A stretch of DNA of 64,000 bases from Emydura subglobosa (taxonomy: Eukaryota; Chordata; Testudines; Chelidae). Location: positions 7,411,984 to 7,475,983 of the forward strand of contig ML679963.1 of assembly GCA_007922225.1 (NCBI GenBank), given 5' to 3'. The position numbers and the translations under genes were made by a program. Shown here in pieces: positions 21,343 through 32,010 of this stretch. The first letter of the stretch is position 1. Each line of letters begins with the position of its first letter. Below the pieces are notes generated by a model, which saw only the letters and a list, made by a program, of their open reading frames with translations, did not search any database and had not been told where the DNA came from.

Positions 21343-22815
21343 CTTAAGAGTTTTTTCAAGGGCCTTTTTGCAGTAGGGTGAAATTCACCAACAAAGAACT
21401 CAGAAAAATCCTAAAGAATGTCTTTGAATCCCCACATTGAGTGACAATGTGTATGAGATGAACGTACTTATTCTGCACTGTCTTTTGGCCTTGCCACAAT
21501 AGCCGTTGGGTCCCAGAGGACGTGAAGGAAGTAGGATGAAGATCAGGAAAAGAAATAGAACAAAGGGAGAATGTGAAAAGGATGGATGTCTTTTGGTATC
21601 TAGGAGGTAGTTTCACTTTCTACTCCGTTGAAGTTGTTCTGTCTGAAAAATAGGCCTTTTCACACACTAGCCTCCAGCTCAGCAAAAACAACCTGCAGAT
21701 GGAAATTGGGCATCTTCCATAAACAGCTGAGCAGATTCTTTAGGGGTTGCAGCCACTTATGCCATCCACTCAACCAGTGCTAGTTGAAAATAATTGCCAC
21801 ATACATATTTACTACCTCTATTTTCAGATATTGACGTGTTTACCTTATGTCAACCAAAAATGTGTGTATGTGTGGGGGAGAATAATGGCATATGTATGTT
21901 TATAATTTGTTGCTGGCTAAGTACATGTGGAATGGCAGAAAGTGGTGCCTTTCAAAGACCTTTGTATCATTGAACTTTGCAATGTATCATGCCCATCTTT
22001 GTCTGACATCTTTCCTTCAGTCAGAAGGTAGTTTAATACTAACCTGCTTTTTTAGCTGCTGTGTTCTTGGATTTGCAAATGCCTTTTATTATTCCAAGGT
22101 GTGCATCTATATCCATTAATATTCCCTGTTTTAGCGAAGCCCAGCCAGGACACATGATGAAATGGGTGTCTGTGCCAGCCATGTCTGCCTATTGAGATGC
22201 TGCTGCCTGTGTTCCTGGCGTTTCCTTTCAGCTCTACGTCTGGTTTTATTGCTAGAAAATGAGCTCTGACTTTGGGAAATGATATTTCTTCCCTTTGTCT
22301 GACAGCTTGTCAATTTCTCATCTGCTGCTCTGTTCTTCTAGAAAGGCCACATTGAGGTAGGGATAGAGAGAGGCCCTGTATTAACTACAGGGTGAAATGG
22401 ATGCATTTAAATGTGTGTTTAATTAAATGTACCTGTTTTAAAGGCTCTTCTACTGTCCTATCACATGAAAACAAATCTTTAACTGACTAGAAATGAGAAA
22501 ATAGTTAGAGCTTCTCTGTAGAATGGAGTGTGGCCCATCTGTTAGATAAGTTGCAATGATAGGCAGTCTTGGAGCTGATGTTAACATCTGACCTAATTAT
22601 AGAATCAATTATCAGTGTCTTTTTTCCCAATATTTTTATTCAGCAGTTTACATTTGACATAAGTGTAACATCCCTAGTATATGTAAAGATCCTTTGGAGC
22701 AATTAATGCATTTCAGCACACCATAACTTCTCATTCTTGATCCAGCATAGCAGCACCTTCGAACCTTATTTTTCTTCATTCTTATATCAAAGCTAGAGGT
22801 ACTTGGATGTTTCAG
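21343..22815. other. Unassigned sequence
   Basis: About 1.5 kb with no recognised repeat. Short frames (21356-21616 -, 21892-22119 +, 22131-22313 -) lack domains. The part around 22380-22720 is AT-rich and unique-looking. Confidence 0.35.
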
Positions 22816-22830
22816 GCTCTCTGTTATTAG

Positions 22831-23037
22831 GTGGAGTTGCTTCTGAAGCTTGCATTTCTTACAATCAGATGGAACAGTGAAATGCAGCTTTTAAAACTGG
22901 ATCACTCAGTGCAAACCATGTCTCAAAATACTTTAGAGAGCTATAAAACTTGGTTGGAAAGCAGTGATGAGAAAACAAAGGAAGACACAGGGTACAGTGA
23001 AGTGACAGAAGCTGTTTTCACAGGGGATTTGAAATGA
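22831..23037 (+). other. Open frame with protein-like composition, unresolved
   Basis: A 68-codon frame whose second half (from about codon 30) is polar and acidic, with mixed Glu, Ser, Thr and Lys, unlike the biased frames elsewhere. It lies next to the repeat-like sequence at 23020-23400. A 'tgttttcacag' acceptor-like site falls inside it near 23013. I do not recognise it and rate chance or a dead repeat as most likely. Confidence 0.12.
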
Positions 23038-23400
23038 GATGGAGAGTTGGTGAAAAAAGCTGTTGTACCAGGAGTATAGAGATTGTGTAAAGGAACAGAG
23101 TGGAAACAGGAGTGAAACTAATGGAGAGATCGAAGAGGGGAATATAGAAATACATACATGGACTGGATCTTGCAATACAGGAAGGAATGTCAGTGGAGTG
23201 TGGGGGTAATGCAGTTGCGCTGTTTACATGGTTGGGGAGGTGGGCAGCGGCATACTCCATTTGCTGGACTGTAGAACTGGGATTTAAGGAGACAATAGAG
23301 GAGTCTAGGTGAGTGGCAATGCATGTCTGGATGAAGATTGCAGTAGAAATAGAATTGAGGGAGTGATGTAGCTGGATAATGCTGCAATGCATAGGTGAAT
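23020..23400. repeat. Possible old dispersed repeat
   Basis: 'gttgtaccaggagtatagag', 'aatgcagttgcgctg' and 'gagtctaggtgagtggcaat' give the impression of a decayed purine-rich repeat, with long open frames on the minus strand (23018-23392). A purine-rich block at 36190-36440 has a similar look. The family is unknown. Confidence 0.3.
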
Positions 23401-23409
23401 GAAAACCAC

Positions 23410-23815
23410 TCTAATCAAGATTTCTGTGGCAGTCCTATTCTCTTGGAAATGCAGATCAAGCAGAGGTTTTGTTATCCTGCAGTGTCTGAGTCCATTATAC
23501 TAGCACCCCGCAGAGTTGTCACCAATAGTTGAGGAAACAGACGTATGTGCTCATGAATTTCCCAAATATATACTTGTTCTTCATTTAACAGGGTTTCTTC
23601 CCTCCAAGATTTTAGGGAAAGATGGGGACAAGCCTCTCAATGGTAGAAATGCAGCAAGTGGTATAAATTTAGAAGTTTGACAAAAATGCAGTTGGGTTTT
23701 TTTTGTGATTAAGTTAAAGGTGATACGTGAGAGGGGGTGGAAAAGAGAATGGAAAAGAAAGCGTGCTTACTTTCCCGTTCCCCCCAACCATCTAAGGTGG
23801 TCCCTTGCTATTCAG
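23410..23815. other. Unassigned sequence
   Basis: No gene or repeat recognised. Confidence 0.4.
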
Positions 23816-23819
23816 AAAT

Positions 23820-24190
23820 CTCATAATCTTTTAACCTTCATCCCATCTATATTGGGTCGACCTGTCAAGTCCTCCTCCTCCATTCTAGTCTGCTGTGAAG
23901 CAGTTCCTCGTAAACTCCACAGCTAATCACATCCTTTTGTATGACATCCATCCATCTAGTTTTAGGTCTTCCAACCTTTCTTTTACCTTCCACTTCTAAG
24001 TTTAACACTTTTTCCTATATATTCTTTTGATCTTCTTTTCACATGTCCAACTCATCTAACTCTGGGCCCTTCAACTTTTCTCTAATTAATACCACCTTCA
24101 AACTTCCCCTAATCTGTTGAGCCTTTTCTTTTTTTGCAATTTGTCCAAAATGTGCTTCCAAGCTTGAAAAGAGTTTTTAGAGCTTATTCG
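23820..24190 (-). mobile_element. LINE relic, RTE-like C-terminal reverse transcriptase region
   Basis: Read on the minus strand, the segment from about 24060 to 23930 decodes with frame breaks to a sequence of the type R-W-F-G-H-V ... E-V-x-G-K-R ... G-R-P-K-x-R-W-M-D. This is the characteristic end of RTE/endonuclease-reverse transcriptase proteins. 'gacatccatccatctagttt' at 23943 encodes the antisense of the K-x-R-W-M-D part. No intact frame remains. Confidence 0.6.
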
Positions 24191-24209
24191 GGCATCAGAC
24201 TGACCTTAA

Positions 24210-24685
24210 ATCCAGGTTAATCTCCCCATATATTTTCCATGTAAAATTCTGGTCTGCTGTGTTGGGATGCCAACAGAAACAGAATGAATTTTAAACTACA
24301 TCTGTTAGTGAACTGTATCTTTACCCTCTAAGAGTCCAATTGTACTATAAGATGGAATATTCTTTTTTTTCAAGGTTCATTGGAAACATTTCTGTTGTTT
24401 CCCTGGGAGAGATCTGACATACTGGTGTTTAATTCAATATCCATCACCAGTAAGTTTAGTCTTCCAAGGAGATTCTCCTCCACAAAGCCATGTCACACTG
24501 GGGAGGGAGAATAAAAGAGGAGGGCTATTTAAAATAAGATACTGTGTCACTGCATGGCAAGAATACAGCACACACTGTAGCTGTACCTAGATGTCAGTTC
24601 AGGGCTTTCATGGGATTGCTTGTGCCAGTCAGATGGCTTATTGGCTTGAGACTGAATTAGTTCATTTTGTTTCTTTTTGTCTGTG
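24210..24685. other. Unassigned sequence
   Basis: No gene or repeat supported. The short frames at 24547-24800 on both strands overlap the SINE downstream. Confidence 0.4.
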
Positions 24686-24689
24686 GTTT

Positions 24690-24945
24690 CAAGTGATACT
24701 GATTTATAAGTGTGATCTTGATAGCTTTTGCAAGCTATGGAGGGCCATGTCAGGTTTGTATTTGGATGGGAGACCTGTACAGGAAACATCTAAATGCTGA
24801 AGAAGTGATGTTGGTGACACACCGTTAATCTGAGTCATACTTAAACAATGCCCCCGGAAGTGTGTTAAGATGTGCTATGCTGCTGGAGGTGTCCTCTTTC
24901 AGATGGGACTTAAATGTGAACTGCCAGCATCTTTTTTTTTTTAAT
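24690..24945 (+). mobile_element. 5S-rRNA-headed SINE, 3' truncated
   Basis: 'gcaagctatggagggccatg' followed by 'tatttggatgggagacctgt' corresponds to the 5S rRNA internal promoter region ('taagcagggtc...cttggatgggagac'). Downstream, 'aagtgatgttggtgacacac', 'gctgctggaggtgtcctctt' and 'tcagatgggacttaaa' match the body of vertebrate 5S/V-type SINEs. It ends at a T12 run near 24930. Confidence 0.65.
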
Positions 24946-24949
24946 TGGG

Positions 24950-26040
24950 TTTATGCCATCTTTTGCTTATTCATGATGTATAAAGAAGTCCTGAAAGGTG
25001 GGAGGGAAAGGAAGGGGTGGGTTTTTTGTTTTGTTCTGTGAAAGTGTTTTTTTCTCTTCCTCCCTCCACACGTTTCTTATGCTTTCCATTAGAAATATCA
25101 GGACTATCAAGCCTGAACCCGAACATCTACACTGCAATTTCATAGCCAAGTCAGCTGAGACAGGCCAGCTGCAGGTGTTTTACTGCATACCTTTAGACAT
25201 TGTGCAGCCATGAGGGCAAAAGACTTGATTTTTGTTTTAGAGTCTAGAATCTGGAACGGCAACCTCTGGTGCCCACTGCATCTCCACTGATGATCTCTCC
25301 CCGTATCACTCAAGCCTGACCCCTGCCGCACCTCCACCTCACCAAAGAAATCTCCAAACTGCCAATATGATGACAAAAATGCAGGATCTGAAAGATGTTT
25401 AAAGTTCAAACTCCTCCACCATCTGGGTGGTGTCATGTGGCCCCCTTTCCACTCGGGAGTGAGTAGTGCTTTCCAACCCAAGATGGTTTATGCAGAGCAC
25501 ACGGCCAGAAAATCAAATTCGTTCTTTTCCTTGACTGCGGTTGCAGTGACCTGAACTAAGCAGTCGCAGCACTGTGCGTAGTGATTACCTTAAAATCTTT
25601 TTATCAGATCTTAATGGACAGGGGCCTGTCCTGGTAAATAATTTACAATGCCCATGAGTGAGGTTTTTACTCTACGAATTTTGTTTCCATAGAAACTTGT
25701 GCAATCTTTCTGTTCTGTGTTGCCTTAGGCAAATCAATAATGATTTTTTGCACATTAAACAGAGGGCCCATAGACTCTGAAGGCAGGAGAATAATAGTCA
25801 GAGATGTTAGTAATTGCAACCCATGTAGGTGCTACAGTATAATACATAGTGTCTTTCCCATGCGAATGGCTTTAAAACTGCGTCTCAGTGCTCATTGTGT
25901 GATGGTGAATGTGTTTTTTTGTGTAAGCTGCCGAGACCTGTTAAAATTGTTGGTGTATGTACATTAGTGTGTTGAATATTTTTGTCCAGGCCAACTAGTG
26001 GAACAGATCTGCTGGTGTGTTTGTTTGAAACAGCAATTTG
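24950..26040. other. Unassigned sequence
   Basis: No recognised repeat. The minus-strand frame 25140-25481 (113 codons) and others have no domain. Confidence 0.35.
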
Positions 26041-26045
26041 CTGCA

Positions 26046-26135
26046 TTATAGGGCCAACTCTGCTAGGTGCTAAACAGCTTTTGGGGGGCTGAGTACTGTC
26101 ATCTTCCAGTGAAGTACAGGATTGAGCCCTACATC
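26046..26135. repeat. Palindromic 'gggccaactctgctaggtgct' element
   Basis: 'gggccaactctgctaggtgc' on the left and 'gaagtacaggattgagccct' on the right are diverged inverse ends of a short hairpin element. Confidence 0.5.
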
Positions 26136-26267
26136 TGTTTTCCAAGTAGCACACGTATTTGGTTTTTGTTTGTTTGTTTTTGGTTTAGATAACTTCAGAT
26201 TAAGGAAATGACACATAAAGAAAGAATGAATATAACATCTTCTCCATGTGAAAGACTGTAATCCCAT

Positions 26268-26515
26268 GTCTGCACTTAAAAGGTCTGCTGATAATAGCTA
26301 TCCTTACAAGCTCTCTTAGAATAGATGCCAGTATAGCTTATACCAGTTCCCTGAGTGAAGTAAACTATAGCAGCAAAAGCACTTTTTTGCTAGTATAATT
26401 GCATCTCCACTAGGGCTTTTGTCAGAGTAGCTATGTTTGCAAAAACAGCACCGCTAGCTGATATAGTGATTCCGGCAAAACTTTTTAGTAAAGGCCAGGC
26501 CTAAGGTTCTGCATC
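26268..26515. mobile_element. Non-autonomous DNA transposon, 'gtctacact' family
   Basis: Left end 'tgtctgcacttaaaaggtct' and right end 'aaggccaggcctaagg' are typical. Inside are 'atagcttataccagttccct', 'gtataattgcatctccacta' and 'gggcttttgtcag', with 'agctgatatagtgattccgg' near the right end mirroring 'ctgctgataatagctat' on the left. Confidence 0.65.
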
Positions 26516-26519
26516 TGAA

Positions 26520-27835
26520 TTGAGACACAAAGTAGCAGGTGGGAAGCCTCCTGCATGTTAAAAGGAGCAGTGCAGAGTGAAAGGGATGACATCCCCTTTC
26601 AGTTATGCAGCTACACATGCTGTAAATGCTCAGCATGAGACGCTGCAGTTCTTTGATAAAGTAAGCACTCTGATACAGTTGTGACAGGTGCCAGTATAGG
26701 AACATAAAAATGTTAACAGGTGTCTAGTTACCCAGAGTTAACTTCTGTGCTGCAGTCACCCATCTGGTGATACTTATTTCGAGTATGGCCCTCTCCAAGC
26801 TCAAGCCAGGATGGTTCTTTGTTTCAGACAGTTTGACAAATTTTAACTTGTAGTTATACGAACAAGGGAAAATAGTCTTTTGTGCTTCCTGGTCATTATT
26901 ATTTGTACGCGCAAATCGCCCCATCCTTGTTATTTTGAAGGCAAGGAGGATCTGATCCCATTGATTTTCAGCAAGAGTTCCAGGGTAAGCCAAATAATTC
27001 CTTATTTACCTGCTCAACAAAAAACTACAGGGAACAGTCATGCACAGTCTAGATGCAGGAAGTCATTTTCATCTCCAGTTTCTGAAGATATTGACTTGAA
27101 ATGGCAAATTAACATTTGAGAACCAGCCACAATAATTGGGCCTAGAAGAGTTTGGGTGTTAAGTGTTAAAGATTCCCCTTGCCCCCAGAGTGGATTATCT
27201 TTCATTCTCTCCTACAGTTTAGCTGTTGCTGACCAAATCTAATCTGAAAATTGCCCCAGAGGTGATCTTTATATTTATTCTGACCTTCATTATTGGCTCC
27301 CAAGGATGGCTGAATACCTCTGTGTCTCTAAAGAGTGATTTCTTTTACTACACGTGGCTTCCTGTTCCTTTTGTCTTTGGAACTAGTGAGGGTTTATGCT
27401 GGAACGTAGCACAAAAGAAGAGGGATAAGTATTAAAGATGGGCTTATGTGACACATGGCATTACAATTGCAGCTGGGTTTCCCCAAATAGGAACTCGCTC
27501 TAAGCACTCGTTATACAGCTGCCTGCAAGCCACTTGCTTTGCAATGTGGTGTGTCTGAGCGACAGCATATCTGGATCTTGATATACCAAACTCCAATGAG
27601 TATGAAGTATTAGCATGTTTCAGATATCAGACAGTGGTGTCCAGATCCAGTTTAAACAAAACAAACCGAGCTGAAGAATCTCTTTGAAAATTGGTAGAAT
27701 ATGATGCACAGGGAAAGATCCAATCAGCAAATGGCTACTGCATCTTATTTATTGTTTGTATGACTTAGTAATAATGATGGAATAGAAGCTGAATCCCAAG
27801 GAAGAGGAGGAAGTTTTGCATTTAGGTGGAAGGAT
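26520..27835. other. Unassigned sequence
   Basis: About 1.3 kb without recognised repeat. Frames at 26454-26705, 26724-26993 (-), 26880-27119 and 27226-27435 (+) are short and featureless. Confidence 0.35.
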
Positions 27836-27839
27836 TTAC

Positions 27840-28025
27840 AGTATTATGTGAGGCTGAGCACTTTCAATGCTTCTGAGGCTTTTTCAAGGTTGACAAACTC
27901 CCTCTTATGTGTGGTGGGTATTATACCCTGCTGACAGATGGGTACACTGAGGCACAATTAAGAGACTTGCCCAAGGTCTTGCAGTGGGGCAGACACAGGA
28001 ACAGAATCCAGGAGTCCAGACTTGC
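27840..28025 (+). mobile_element. MIR/CORE-SINE, interrupted at its 3' end
   Basis: 'gctgacagatgggtacactg', 'aggcacaattaagagacttg', 'cccaaggtcttgcagtgggg' and 'acagaatccaggagtcc' are in MIR order. The usual ending is absent because the GC-rich block starts at about 28030. Confidence 0.8.
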
Positions 28026-28029
28026 AACA

Positions 28030-28660
28030 GTGGTGTACTGAGGGTCCCCGACGTCTGGGGGCCAAGCCCATATTTGTGCCTCTCCTCCCACCCCCACGCC
28101 TCCTCTCCCCATCCCGCGCAGGGAAGGAGGGGTCCCAGCGCCTCCCCCCAGCTGTCCCCAGGGCCGTGAGGCTTGGGAGGGCGCAAATGTAGGCTTGGCT
28201 CCTCCACTGCCTCCCTCCTCCACACACTTACATGCTGCGCGGCATCTGCCTCTTGCTGCAGCTATGCAGTCCAGCGCTGGCTCGGTTGGGGTGGCCTCAC
28301 CCCCCAGGCCTGGGGAGGGTGGCTGGGCTGGCCCTTCATGACATGCAGGGGGAGGAGGTGCTGAGAGGTACTCATCAGAGCCTCCTGTGCCGCTTACCCA
28401 TCATGAAGGGCTGGCCCGGCGCTTACCTGCTGCTCCAGCCCGGTGCTGGCTTGGACCGGGCGGCCTCACCCCCCCTGGCCTGGGGGCGGTCACCAGGCCA
28501 GCCCTTCACAACATGCGGGGAGGGGAGGCGCTGAGGGATGCCCCTTAGAGTCTCCTGCGTCCCCCGCCTCTTGCACATGGTGAAGGGCTGGCCCAGCACC
28601 CTCTGCCCCCACACACACTCCACTCCCTCGGTAAGCCACTGATTTGCAATCCACTCCTCC
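28030..28660. repeat. GC-rich block with ~170-bp tandem repeat
   Basis: Much richer in G+C and CpG than anything else here. 'cctcacccccc' recurs at 28295 and 28464, 'acatgc' within 'gcccttca..acatgc' at 28341 and 28511, and 'tgaagggctggccc' at about 28402 and 28580. This defines a period of about 170 bp with roughly two to two and a half diverged units. Open frames in nearly every frame follow from the base composition. It could be a minisatellite-bearing repeat insertion or a CpG-island-like element. Confidence 0.7.
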
Positions 28661-28744
28661 CTGGGAATGTTGGAAGGTGTTGCTGCTGCATGGTGTGCCC
28701 CGTGGATCTGCAATTTGTCTCGCTATCTGCTCTGTATTGCAATT

Positions 28745-28935
28745 ACTTTGCTAACTAGATCTATAAGAGCAGTCAATATCATTATCTCTACTTACAGATT
28801 GGGAAACTGAGGCACAGAGAGGCAAAGTGATATGCCCAAGGTCACCCATCAGGCCAGTGGCAGAGCTGGACCAGAATCCAGGTCTCCCAAGTCCCACTCC
28901 AGAGCTCTATGCACTAGGCCACACTGCCTTCATAA
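28745..28935 (+). mobile_element. MIR/CORE-SINE, near complete 3' two-thirds
   Basis: 'cagattgggaaactgaggca', 'cagagaggcaaagtgatatg', 'cccaaggtcacccatcaggc', 'agtggcagagctggac' and 'gcactaggccacactgcctt' reproduce the MIR downstream region very well. It is less diverged than most MIR copies in the window. Confidence 0.85.
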
Positions 28936-29024
28936 AACATGAAAACTCTATATTTAAGTTGCCAATATAGTAATTAACTATCACATAGGTGATGTTTATA
29001 ACTTACCCATAATATATATTTAAG

Positions 29025-29330
29025 GTTTACTACTTTGCACCTGCACAGCTTTTCATACAAGTGTTTCAAGCGTTAATAATGCTGTGCGACACCCCATAAG
29101 AGAAGTGGTCTGCATTTCACAGTTAGGTAAACTGAGTTATAGGTCCCAGTTCTGCAACATATGTGAGCTGTGTTTAAAATTTTAAGTCAGTGGGATTTAG
29201 GAATGGGCTTAAGTGATTTGCTGGCTTTCCCAGGTCACACAGTGAGTTAGTGGAAAGATGGAAATCGAATCCAGGAGTCCTGACTCCCAGTTCCCCTTGT
29301 TCTAACCACTGGGCAACAATCCATTCCTTA
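29025..29330 (+). mobile_element. MIR/CORE-SINE with a short internal insertion
   Basis: MIR order is recognisable from 'cacagcttttcatacaagtg' through 'tttcacagttaggtaaactg' to 'ggtcacacagtgagttagtg' and 'tctaaccactgggcaacaat'. About 85 bases between 29140 and 29215 ('aggtcccagttctgcaacat' ... 'agtcagtgggatttagg') do not belong and look like a short hairpin-type element inserted into it. Confidence 0.75.
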
Positions 29331-29339
29331 TTATAAAAA

Positions 29340-29812
29340 GCAAAAGCAAATGTACTTCAAATTTTCTGCTGGATTGTACCTCTGATTTTCTGTCTAGGGG
29401 ATTTCACGCAGCATTTTATTTGTAAATATCACTTTAAAAAAAAAAGCTGACTGACCTGTGCATGTTTTGTAGATTTTTTTTTTTTTTAAACCAAAATATT
29501 TTTCTTTGTTTAATTTTTGAAGTAGCTTAATCAACTGTTCCATTGAGACTGATATCAGAACTAAGCACAGACTCAGAGGATACCTGAGAGCAGTAACCAG
29601 TTTTAGTGGGAGGGAGACACACAAAATGACCTTCCAGAAAAAAAATCCAAGATGCAATATTAAATACACATCATTGCCAGGTTGGTAATATTGACCCAGC
29701 TGTTTTATTGTTTTGAACGGTTATCTCCTTGGATCAGAATAAAACAGTCACGCGCACAAAAGCCTCAGGTACAGCAGAGAAGTCAACATGAAAGAAATAC
29801 TAATAATATAGA
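29340..29812. other. Unassigned AT-rich sequence
   Basis: Contains T- and A-runs (for example T15 around 29473). No gene or repeat family is named. Confidence 0.4.
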
Positions 29813-29814
29813 GC

Positions 29815-30115
29815 AGGTCTGGTCTAGTGGTTCAAGCCCTGGACTAGGGCTTGGGACACCTGGGTTTAATTCTCAGCAGTGCCACAGACTCTGTGTGTGA
29901 CTTTGGGCAAGACACCTAATGTCTCTGCCTTAGTCCCCTCTCTGTAAAAGAGGGATAATTATTCTTCCTTTTGCCATCTGTGTCTTGTCTATTCAGATGA
30001 TACAGTCCCTGTCTCAGAGAGTTTATCGTCCTATGTATATGTGCAGCACCCAGGACAGTCGAGCCCTGGTCCCAGCTGATACCAACGTAATAAAAATAAT
30101 AAATCAGTCATGCTA
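29815..30115 (+). mobile_element. Near full-length turtle-type tRNA SINE
   Basis: The tRNA head has an A-box-like 'gtctagtggttcaag' (29822) and a B-box-like GGGTTTAATTC (29862-29872). The body has 'gccacagactctgtgtgtga', 'ctttgggcaagacacctaat' and 'ctctctgtaaaagaggga'. The tail has 'gtcttgtctattcagatg', 'gcagcacccaggacagtcga', 'gccctggtcccagc' and an AT-rich end. All parts are in order, so this is the best example of the family's full structure here. Confidence 0.85.
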
Positions 30116-30119
30116 ATAT

Positions 30120-31765
30120 AGGATAAGGACAGGAAGGAAAGATTAGAAAGTTAAATAAGGGCCTGATCTTCCCCTTCTGTGGGAAAACCTGCTGGAGGAG
30201 TCTGAAGGGGAGGGAATCTGCTTAAGGTTTCTCTTGCAGAGATTTGCTCCGCTGGTTGGGGGAGCAGAGGTAGTACACTTCACTGCAATTGTGCTCTCCA
30301 GGTTGCCACATCAGTGGCTGCCCCAAAGACCCTCTGTCATGGGGGATCCCCAGCATGGAATTGGTGAGGAATTAATTCTCTTTCCTCCCTGATTCCTGCA
30401 GCGCAGATGAAGGAACAATATTAATTTCCTCCCCCCTCCACTGTCCCCTCGTCCTTATGCAGACTCCATTGAGGTGTGGAGGGACTTCTGTGGGGTCCCG
30501 GTGGAAGCTTAGGGGAATGTTGCAGTGGGGGTGGATGAATTCCCCAATCTGTGCAAGAGCAGTAATTATTTCTTTGCCTGGTTTTAACTGAAGATCCATC
30601 CCTATAGGGTTCTGTAGTGGGAGTTAGTCACTCAGCACCTTACAGGATGGGGCCCAGGGTTGCTAATCACCTTAGGTTTGGTTTAGCTTGGAACGGTATA
30701 ACCCACATGAAGTTTCCTGTATGTAAGATCAGCACCGGGCTTGTCTGAACAGAGTTATTAATGTAAATAAACAAAAGTGGTTGAATGGGCTGACGCTCAG
30801 CATCAGTGCATCCTGAAGGTATTTGGAAAGCTGTGCAGCCTGCCCATCAAATTTCAAAGACTTTGGGGGCAGGGAGTGGTGAGAATCCACAGCACAAAAA
30901 GCACACGCTCAGGGAAATTAAGTGAACAAATGAAAGCCTGTGCCAGGAAAGGAGGATCATTAAGGTTGGAATGGCCAATATTTAGTAGTCTTTGATTGTG
31001 GCCAAGAGTGGCAGTGTGTTGTGATGCCCATGTGAATCATTCAGGACTGCTATCCATTAAGAAACTCAGAGTGGATTGTTAGTGAATCACCTTAGTGTCA
31101 TTGGTTTCTGTTTTCATAAGGCTTTTTCAGGAGCTTTTGAATAACAGACTTTTCCCCCTACTGTCTCATCTCCATTTTGCGAGGAAGGATGCGTTGGGAG
31201 AATGGAGATTCTCAAGCATTGTAGGATAGGAATGAGTCCAGGAAAACCCTAGTCTCTTTCAATTAAACTGATTCCACGAATGCTTAATTAGAAGGACAGG
31301 ATGTCTTGTTAAATTTCTGCACTTTTCAGTTTATAATCATACTGCTTGTAATTGTACTTTGGAATTGTTTGCTTCCTGCTGATTTTTGACTCCATAAGAC
31401 AATGGCTCTGGAGAAACAAGTGTGCATACGCCTTGGAAAGGAATAGCTGCGCCAGCTGTCGTTTGCATTTAATGTTCCAGCTGTGCCCTTCAGTTCAGTG
31501 GCACGTTTAGGAAACGTGTACAGAAATAACCCCAGCCTAAGCAGTGTTACCCAAGGATTTACATGGCCAGTGACTGGCTGGTTTTGATCATGTGCTCCTG
31601 CTTTTTAACCGTTTGCCTGCTGCATTCTGGTGTCCGTGCTGCACTTCTGGGGTGTGGATTTGGTTCACCCCCATTGTTAACGTGGAACGTGCGTAGAGTT
31701 CCACTGTGGTGTGTGCCGTGCTTCAGGCTACATTGAGGGCGCATTGTAAAGCCCATTGAGCAGCA
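30120..31765. other. Unassigned sequence
   Basis: About 1.6 kb. 30150-30600 is somewhat GC-richer with blocks such as 'tcctcccccctccactgtcc', and may be an unnamed repeat. No gene supported. Confidence 0.35.
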
Positions 31766-31799
31766 TGGCAAGGCTCCTATTGATTTCAGTAGGCTCTAG

Positions 31800-32010
31800 A
31801 TCAGATCCTGATGTAACACCTTTCCTTTACCACCTTTATCAAAGCATGCATTAAACCTTACAGGACCCATATCAGGTATGTAAATACTATTTCTCGCGTA
31901 TCGTAGATGGGTGAACTTGAGGCATGGCGAGGTTAAGTGACTAGACCTGAGAATAGAAACAGCAGCCCTGATTCCCAGTCCTCTGTCCTAACCACTTGAG
32001 GGCACTTCTT
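31800..32010 (+). mobile_element. MIR/CORE-SINE, diverged
   Basis: 'gtagatgggtgaacttgagg', 'catggcgaggttaagtgact' and 'cagtcctctgtcctaaccac' keep MIR order. The 5' part is weak. Confidence 0.7.

Noticed and set aside
23943..23965. (CCAT)n-looking microsatellite 'catccatccatc'
   Set aside because: Short and explained by codons in the antisense of the RTE-like K-x-R-W-M-D region.
24700..24790. 5S rRNA gene
   Set aside because: Only the internal promoter part is similar, it is diverged, and it is joined to a SINE body. It is a retroposon, not a functional 5S gene.
27905..28742. Stack of overlapping open frames on both strands
   Set aside because: All lie in the GC-rich tandem block, where stop codons are rare. 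The frames contradict one another.
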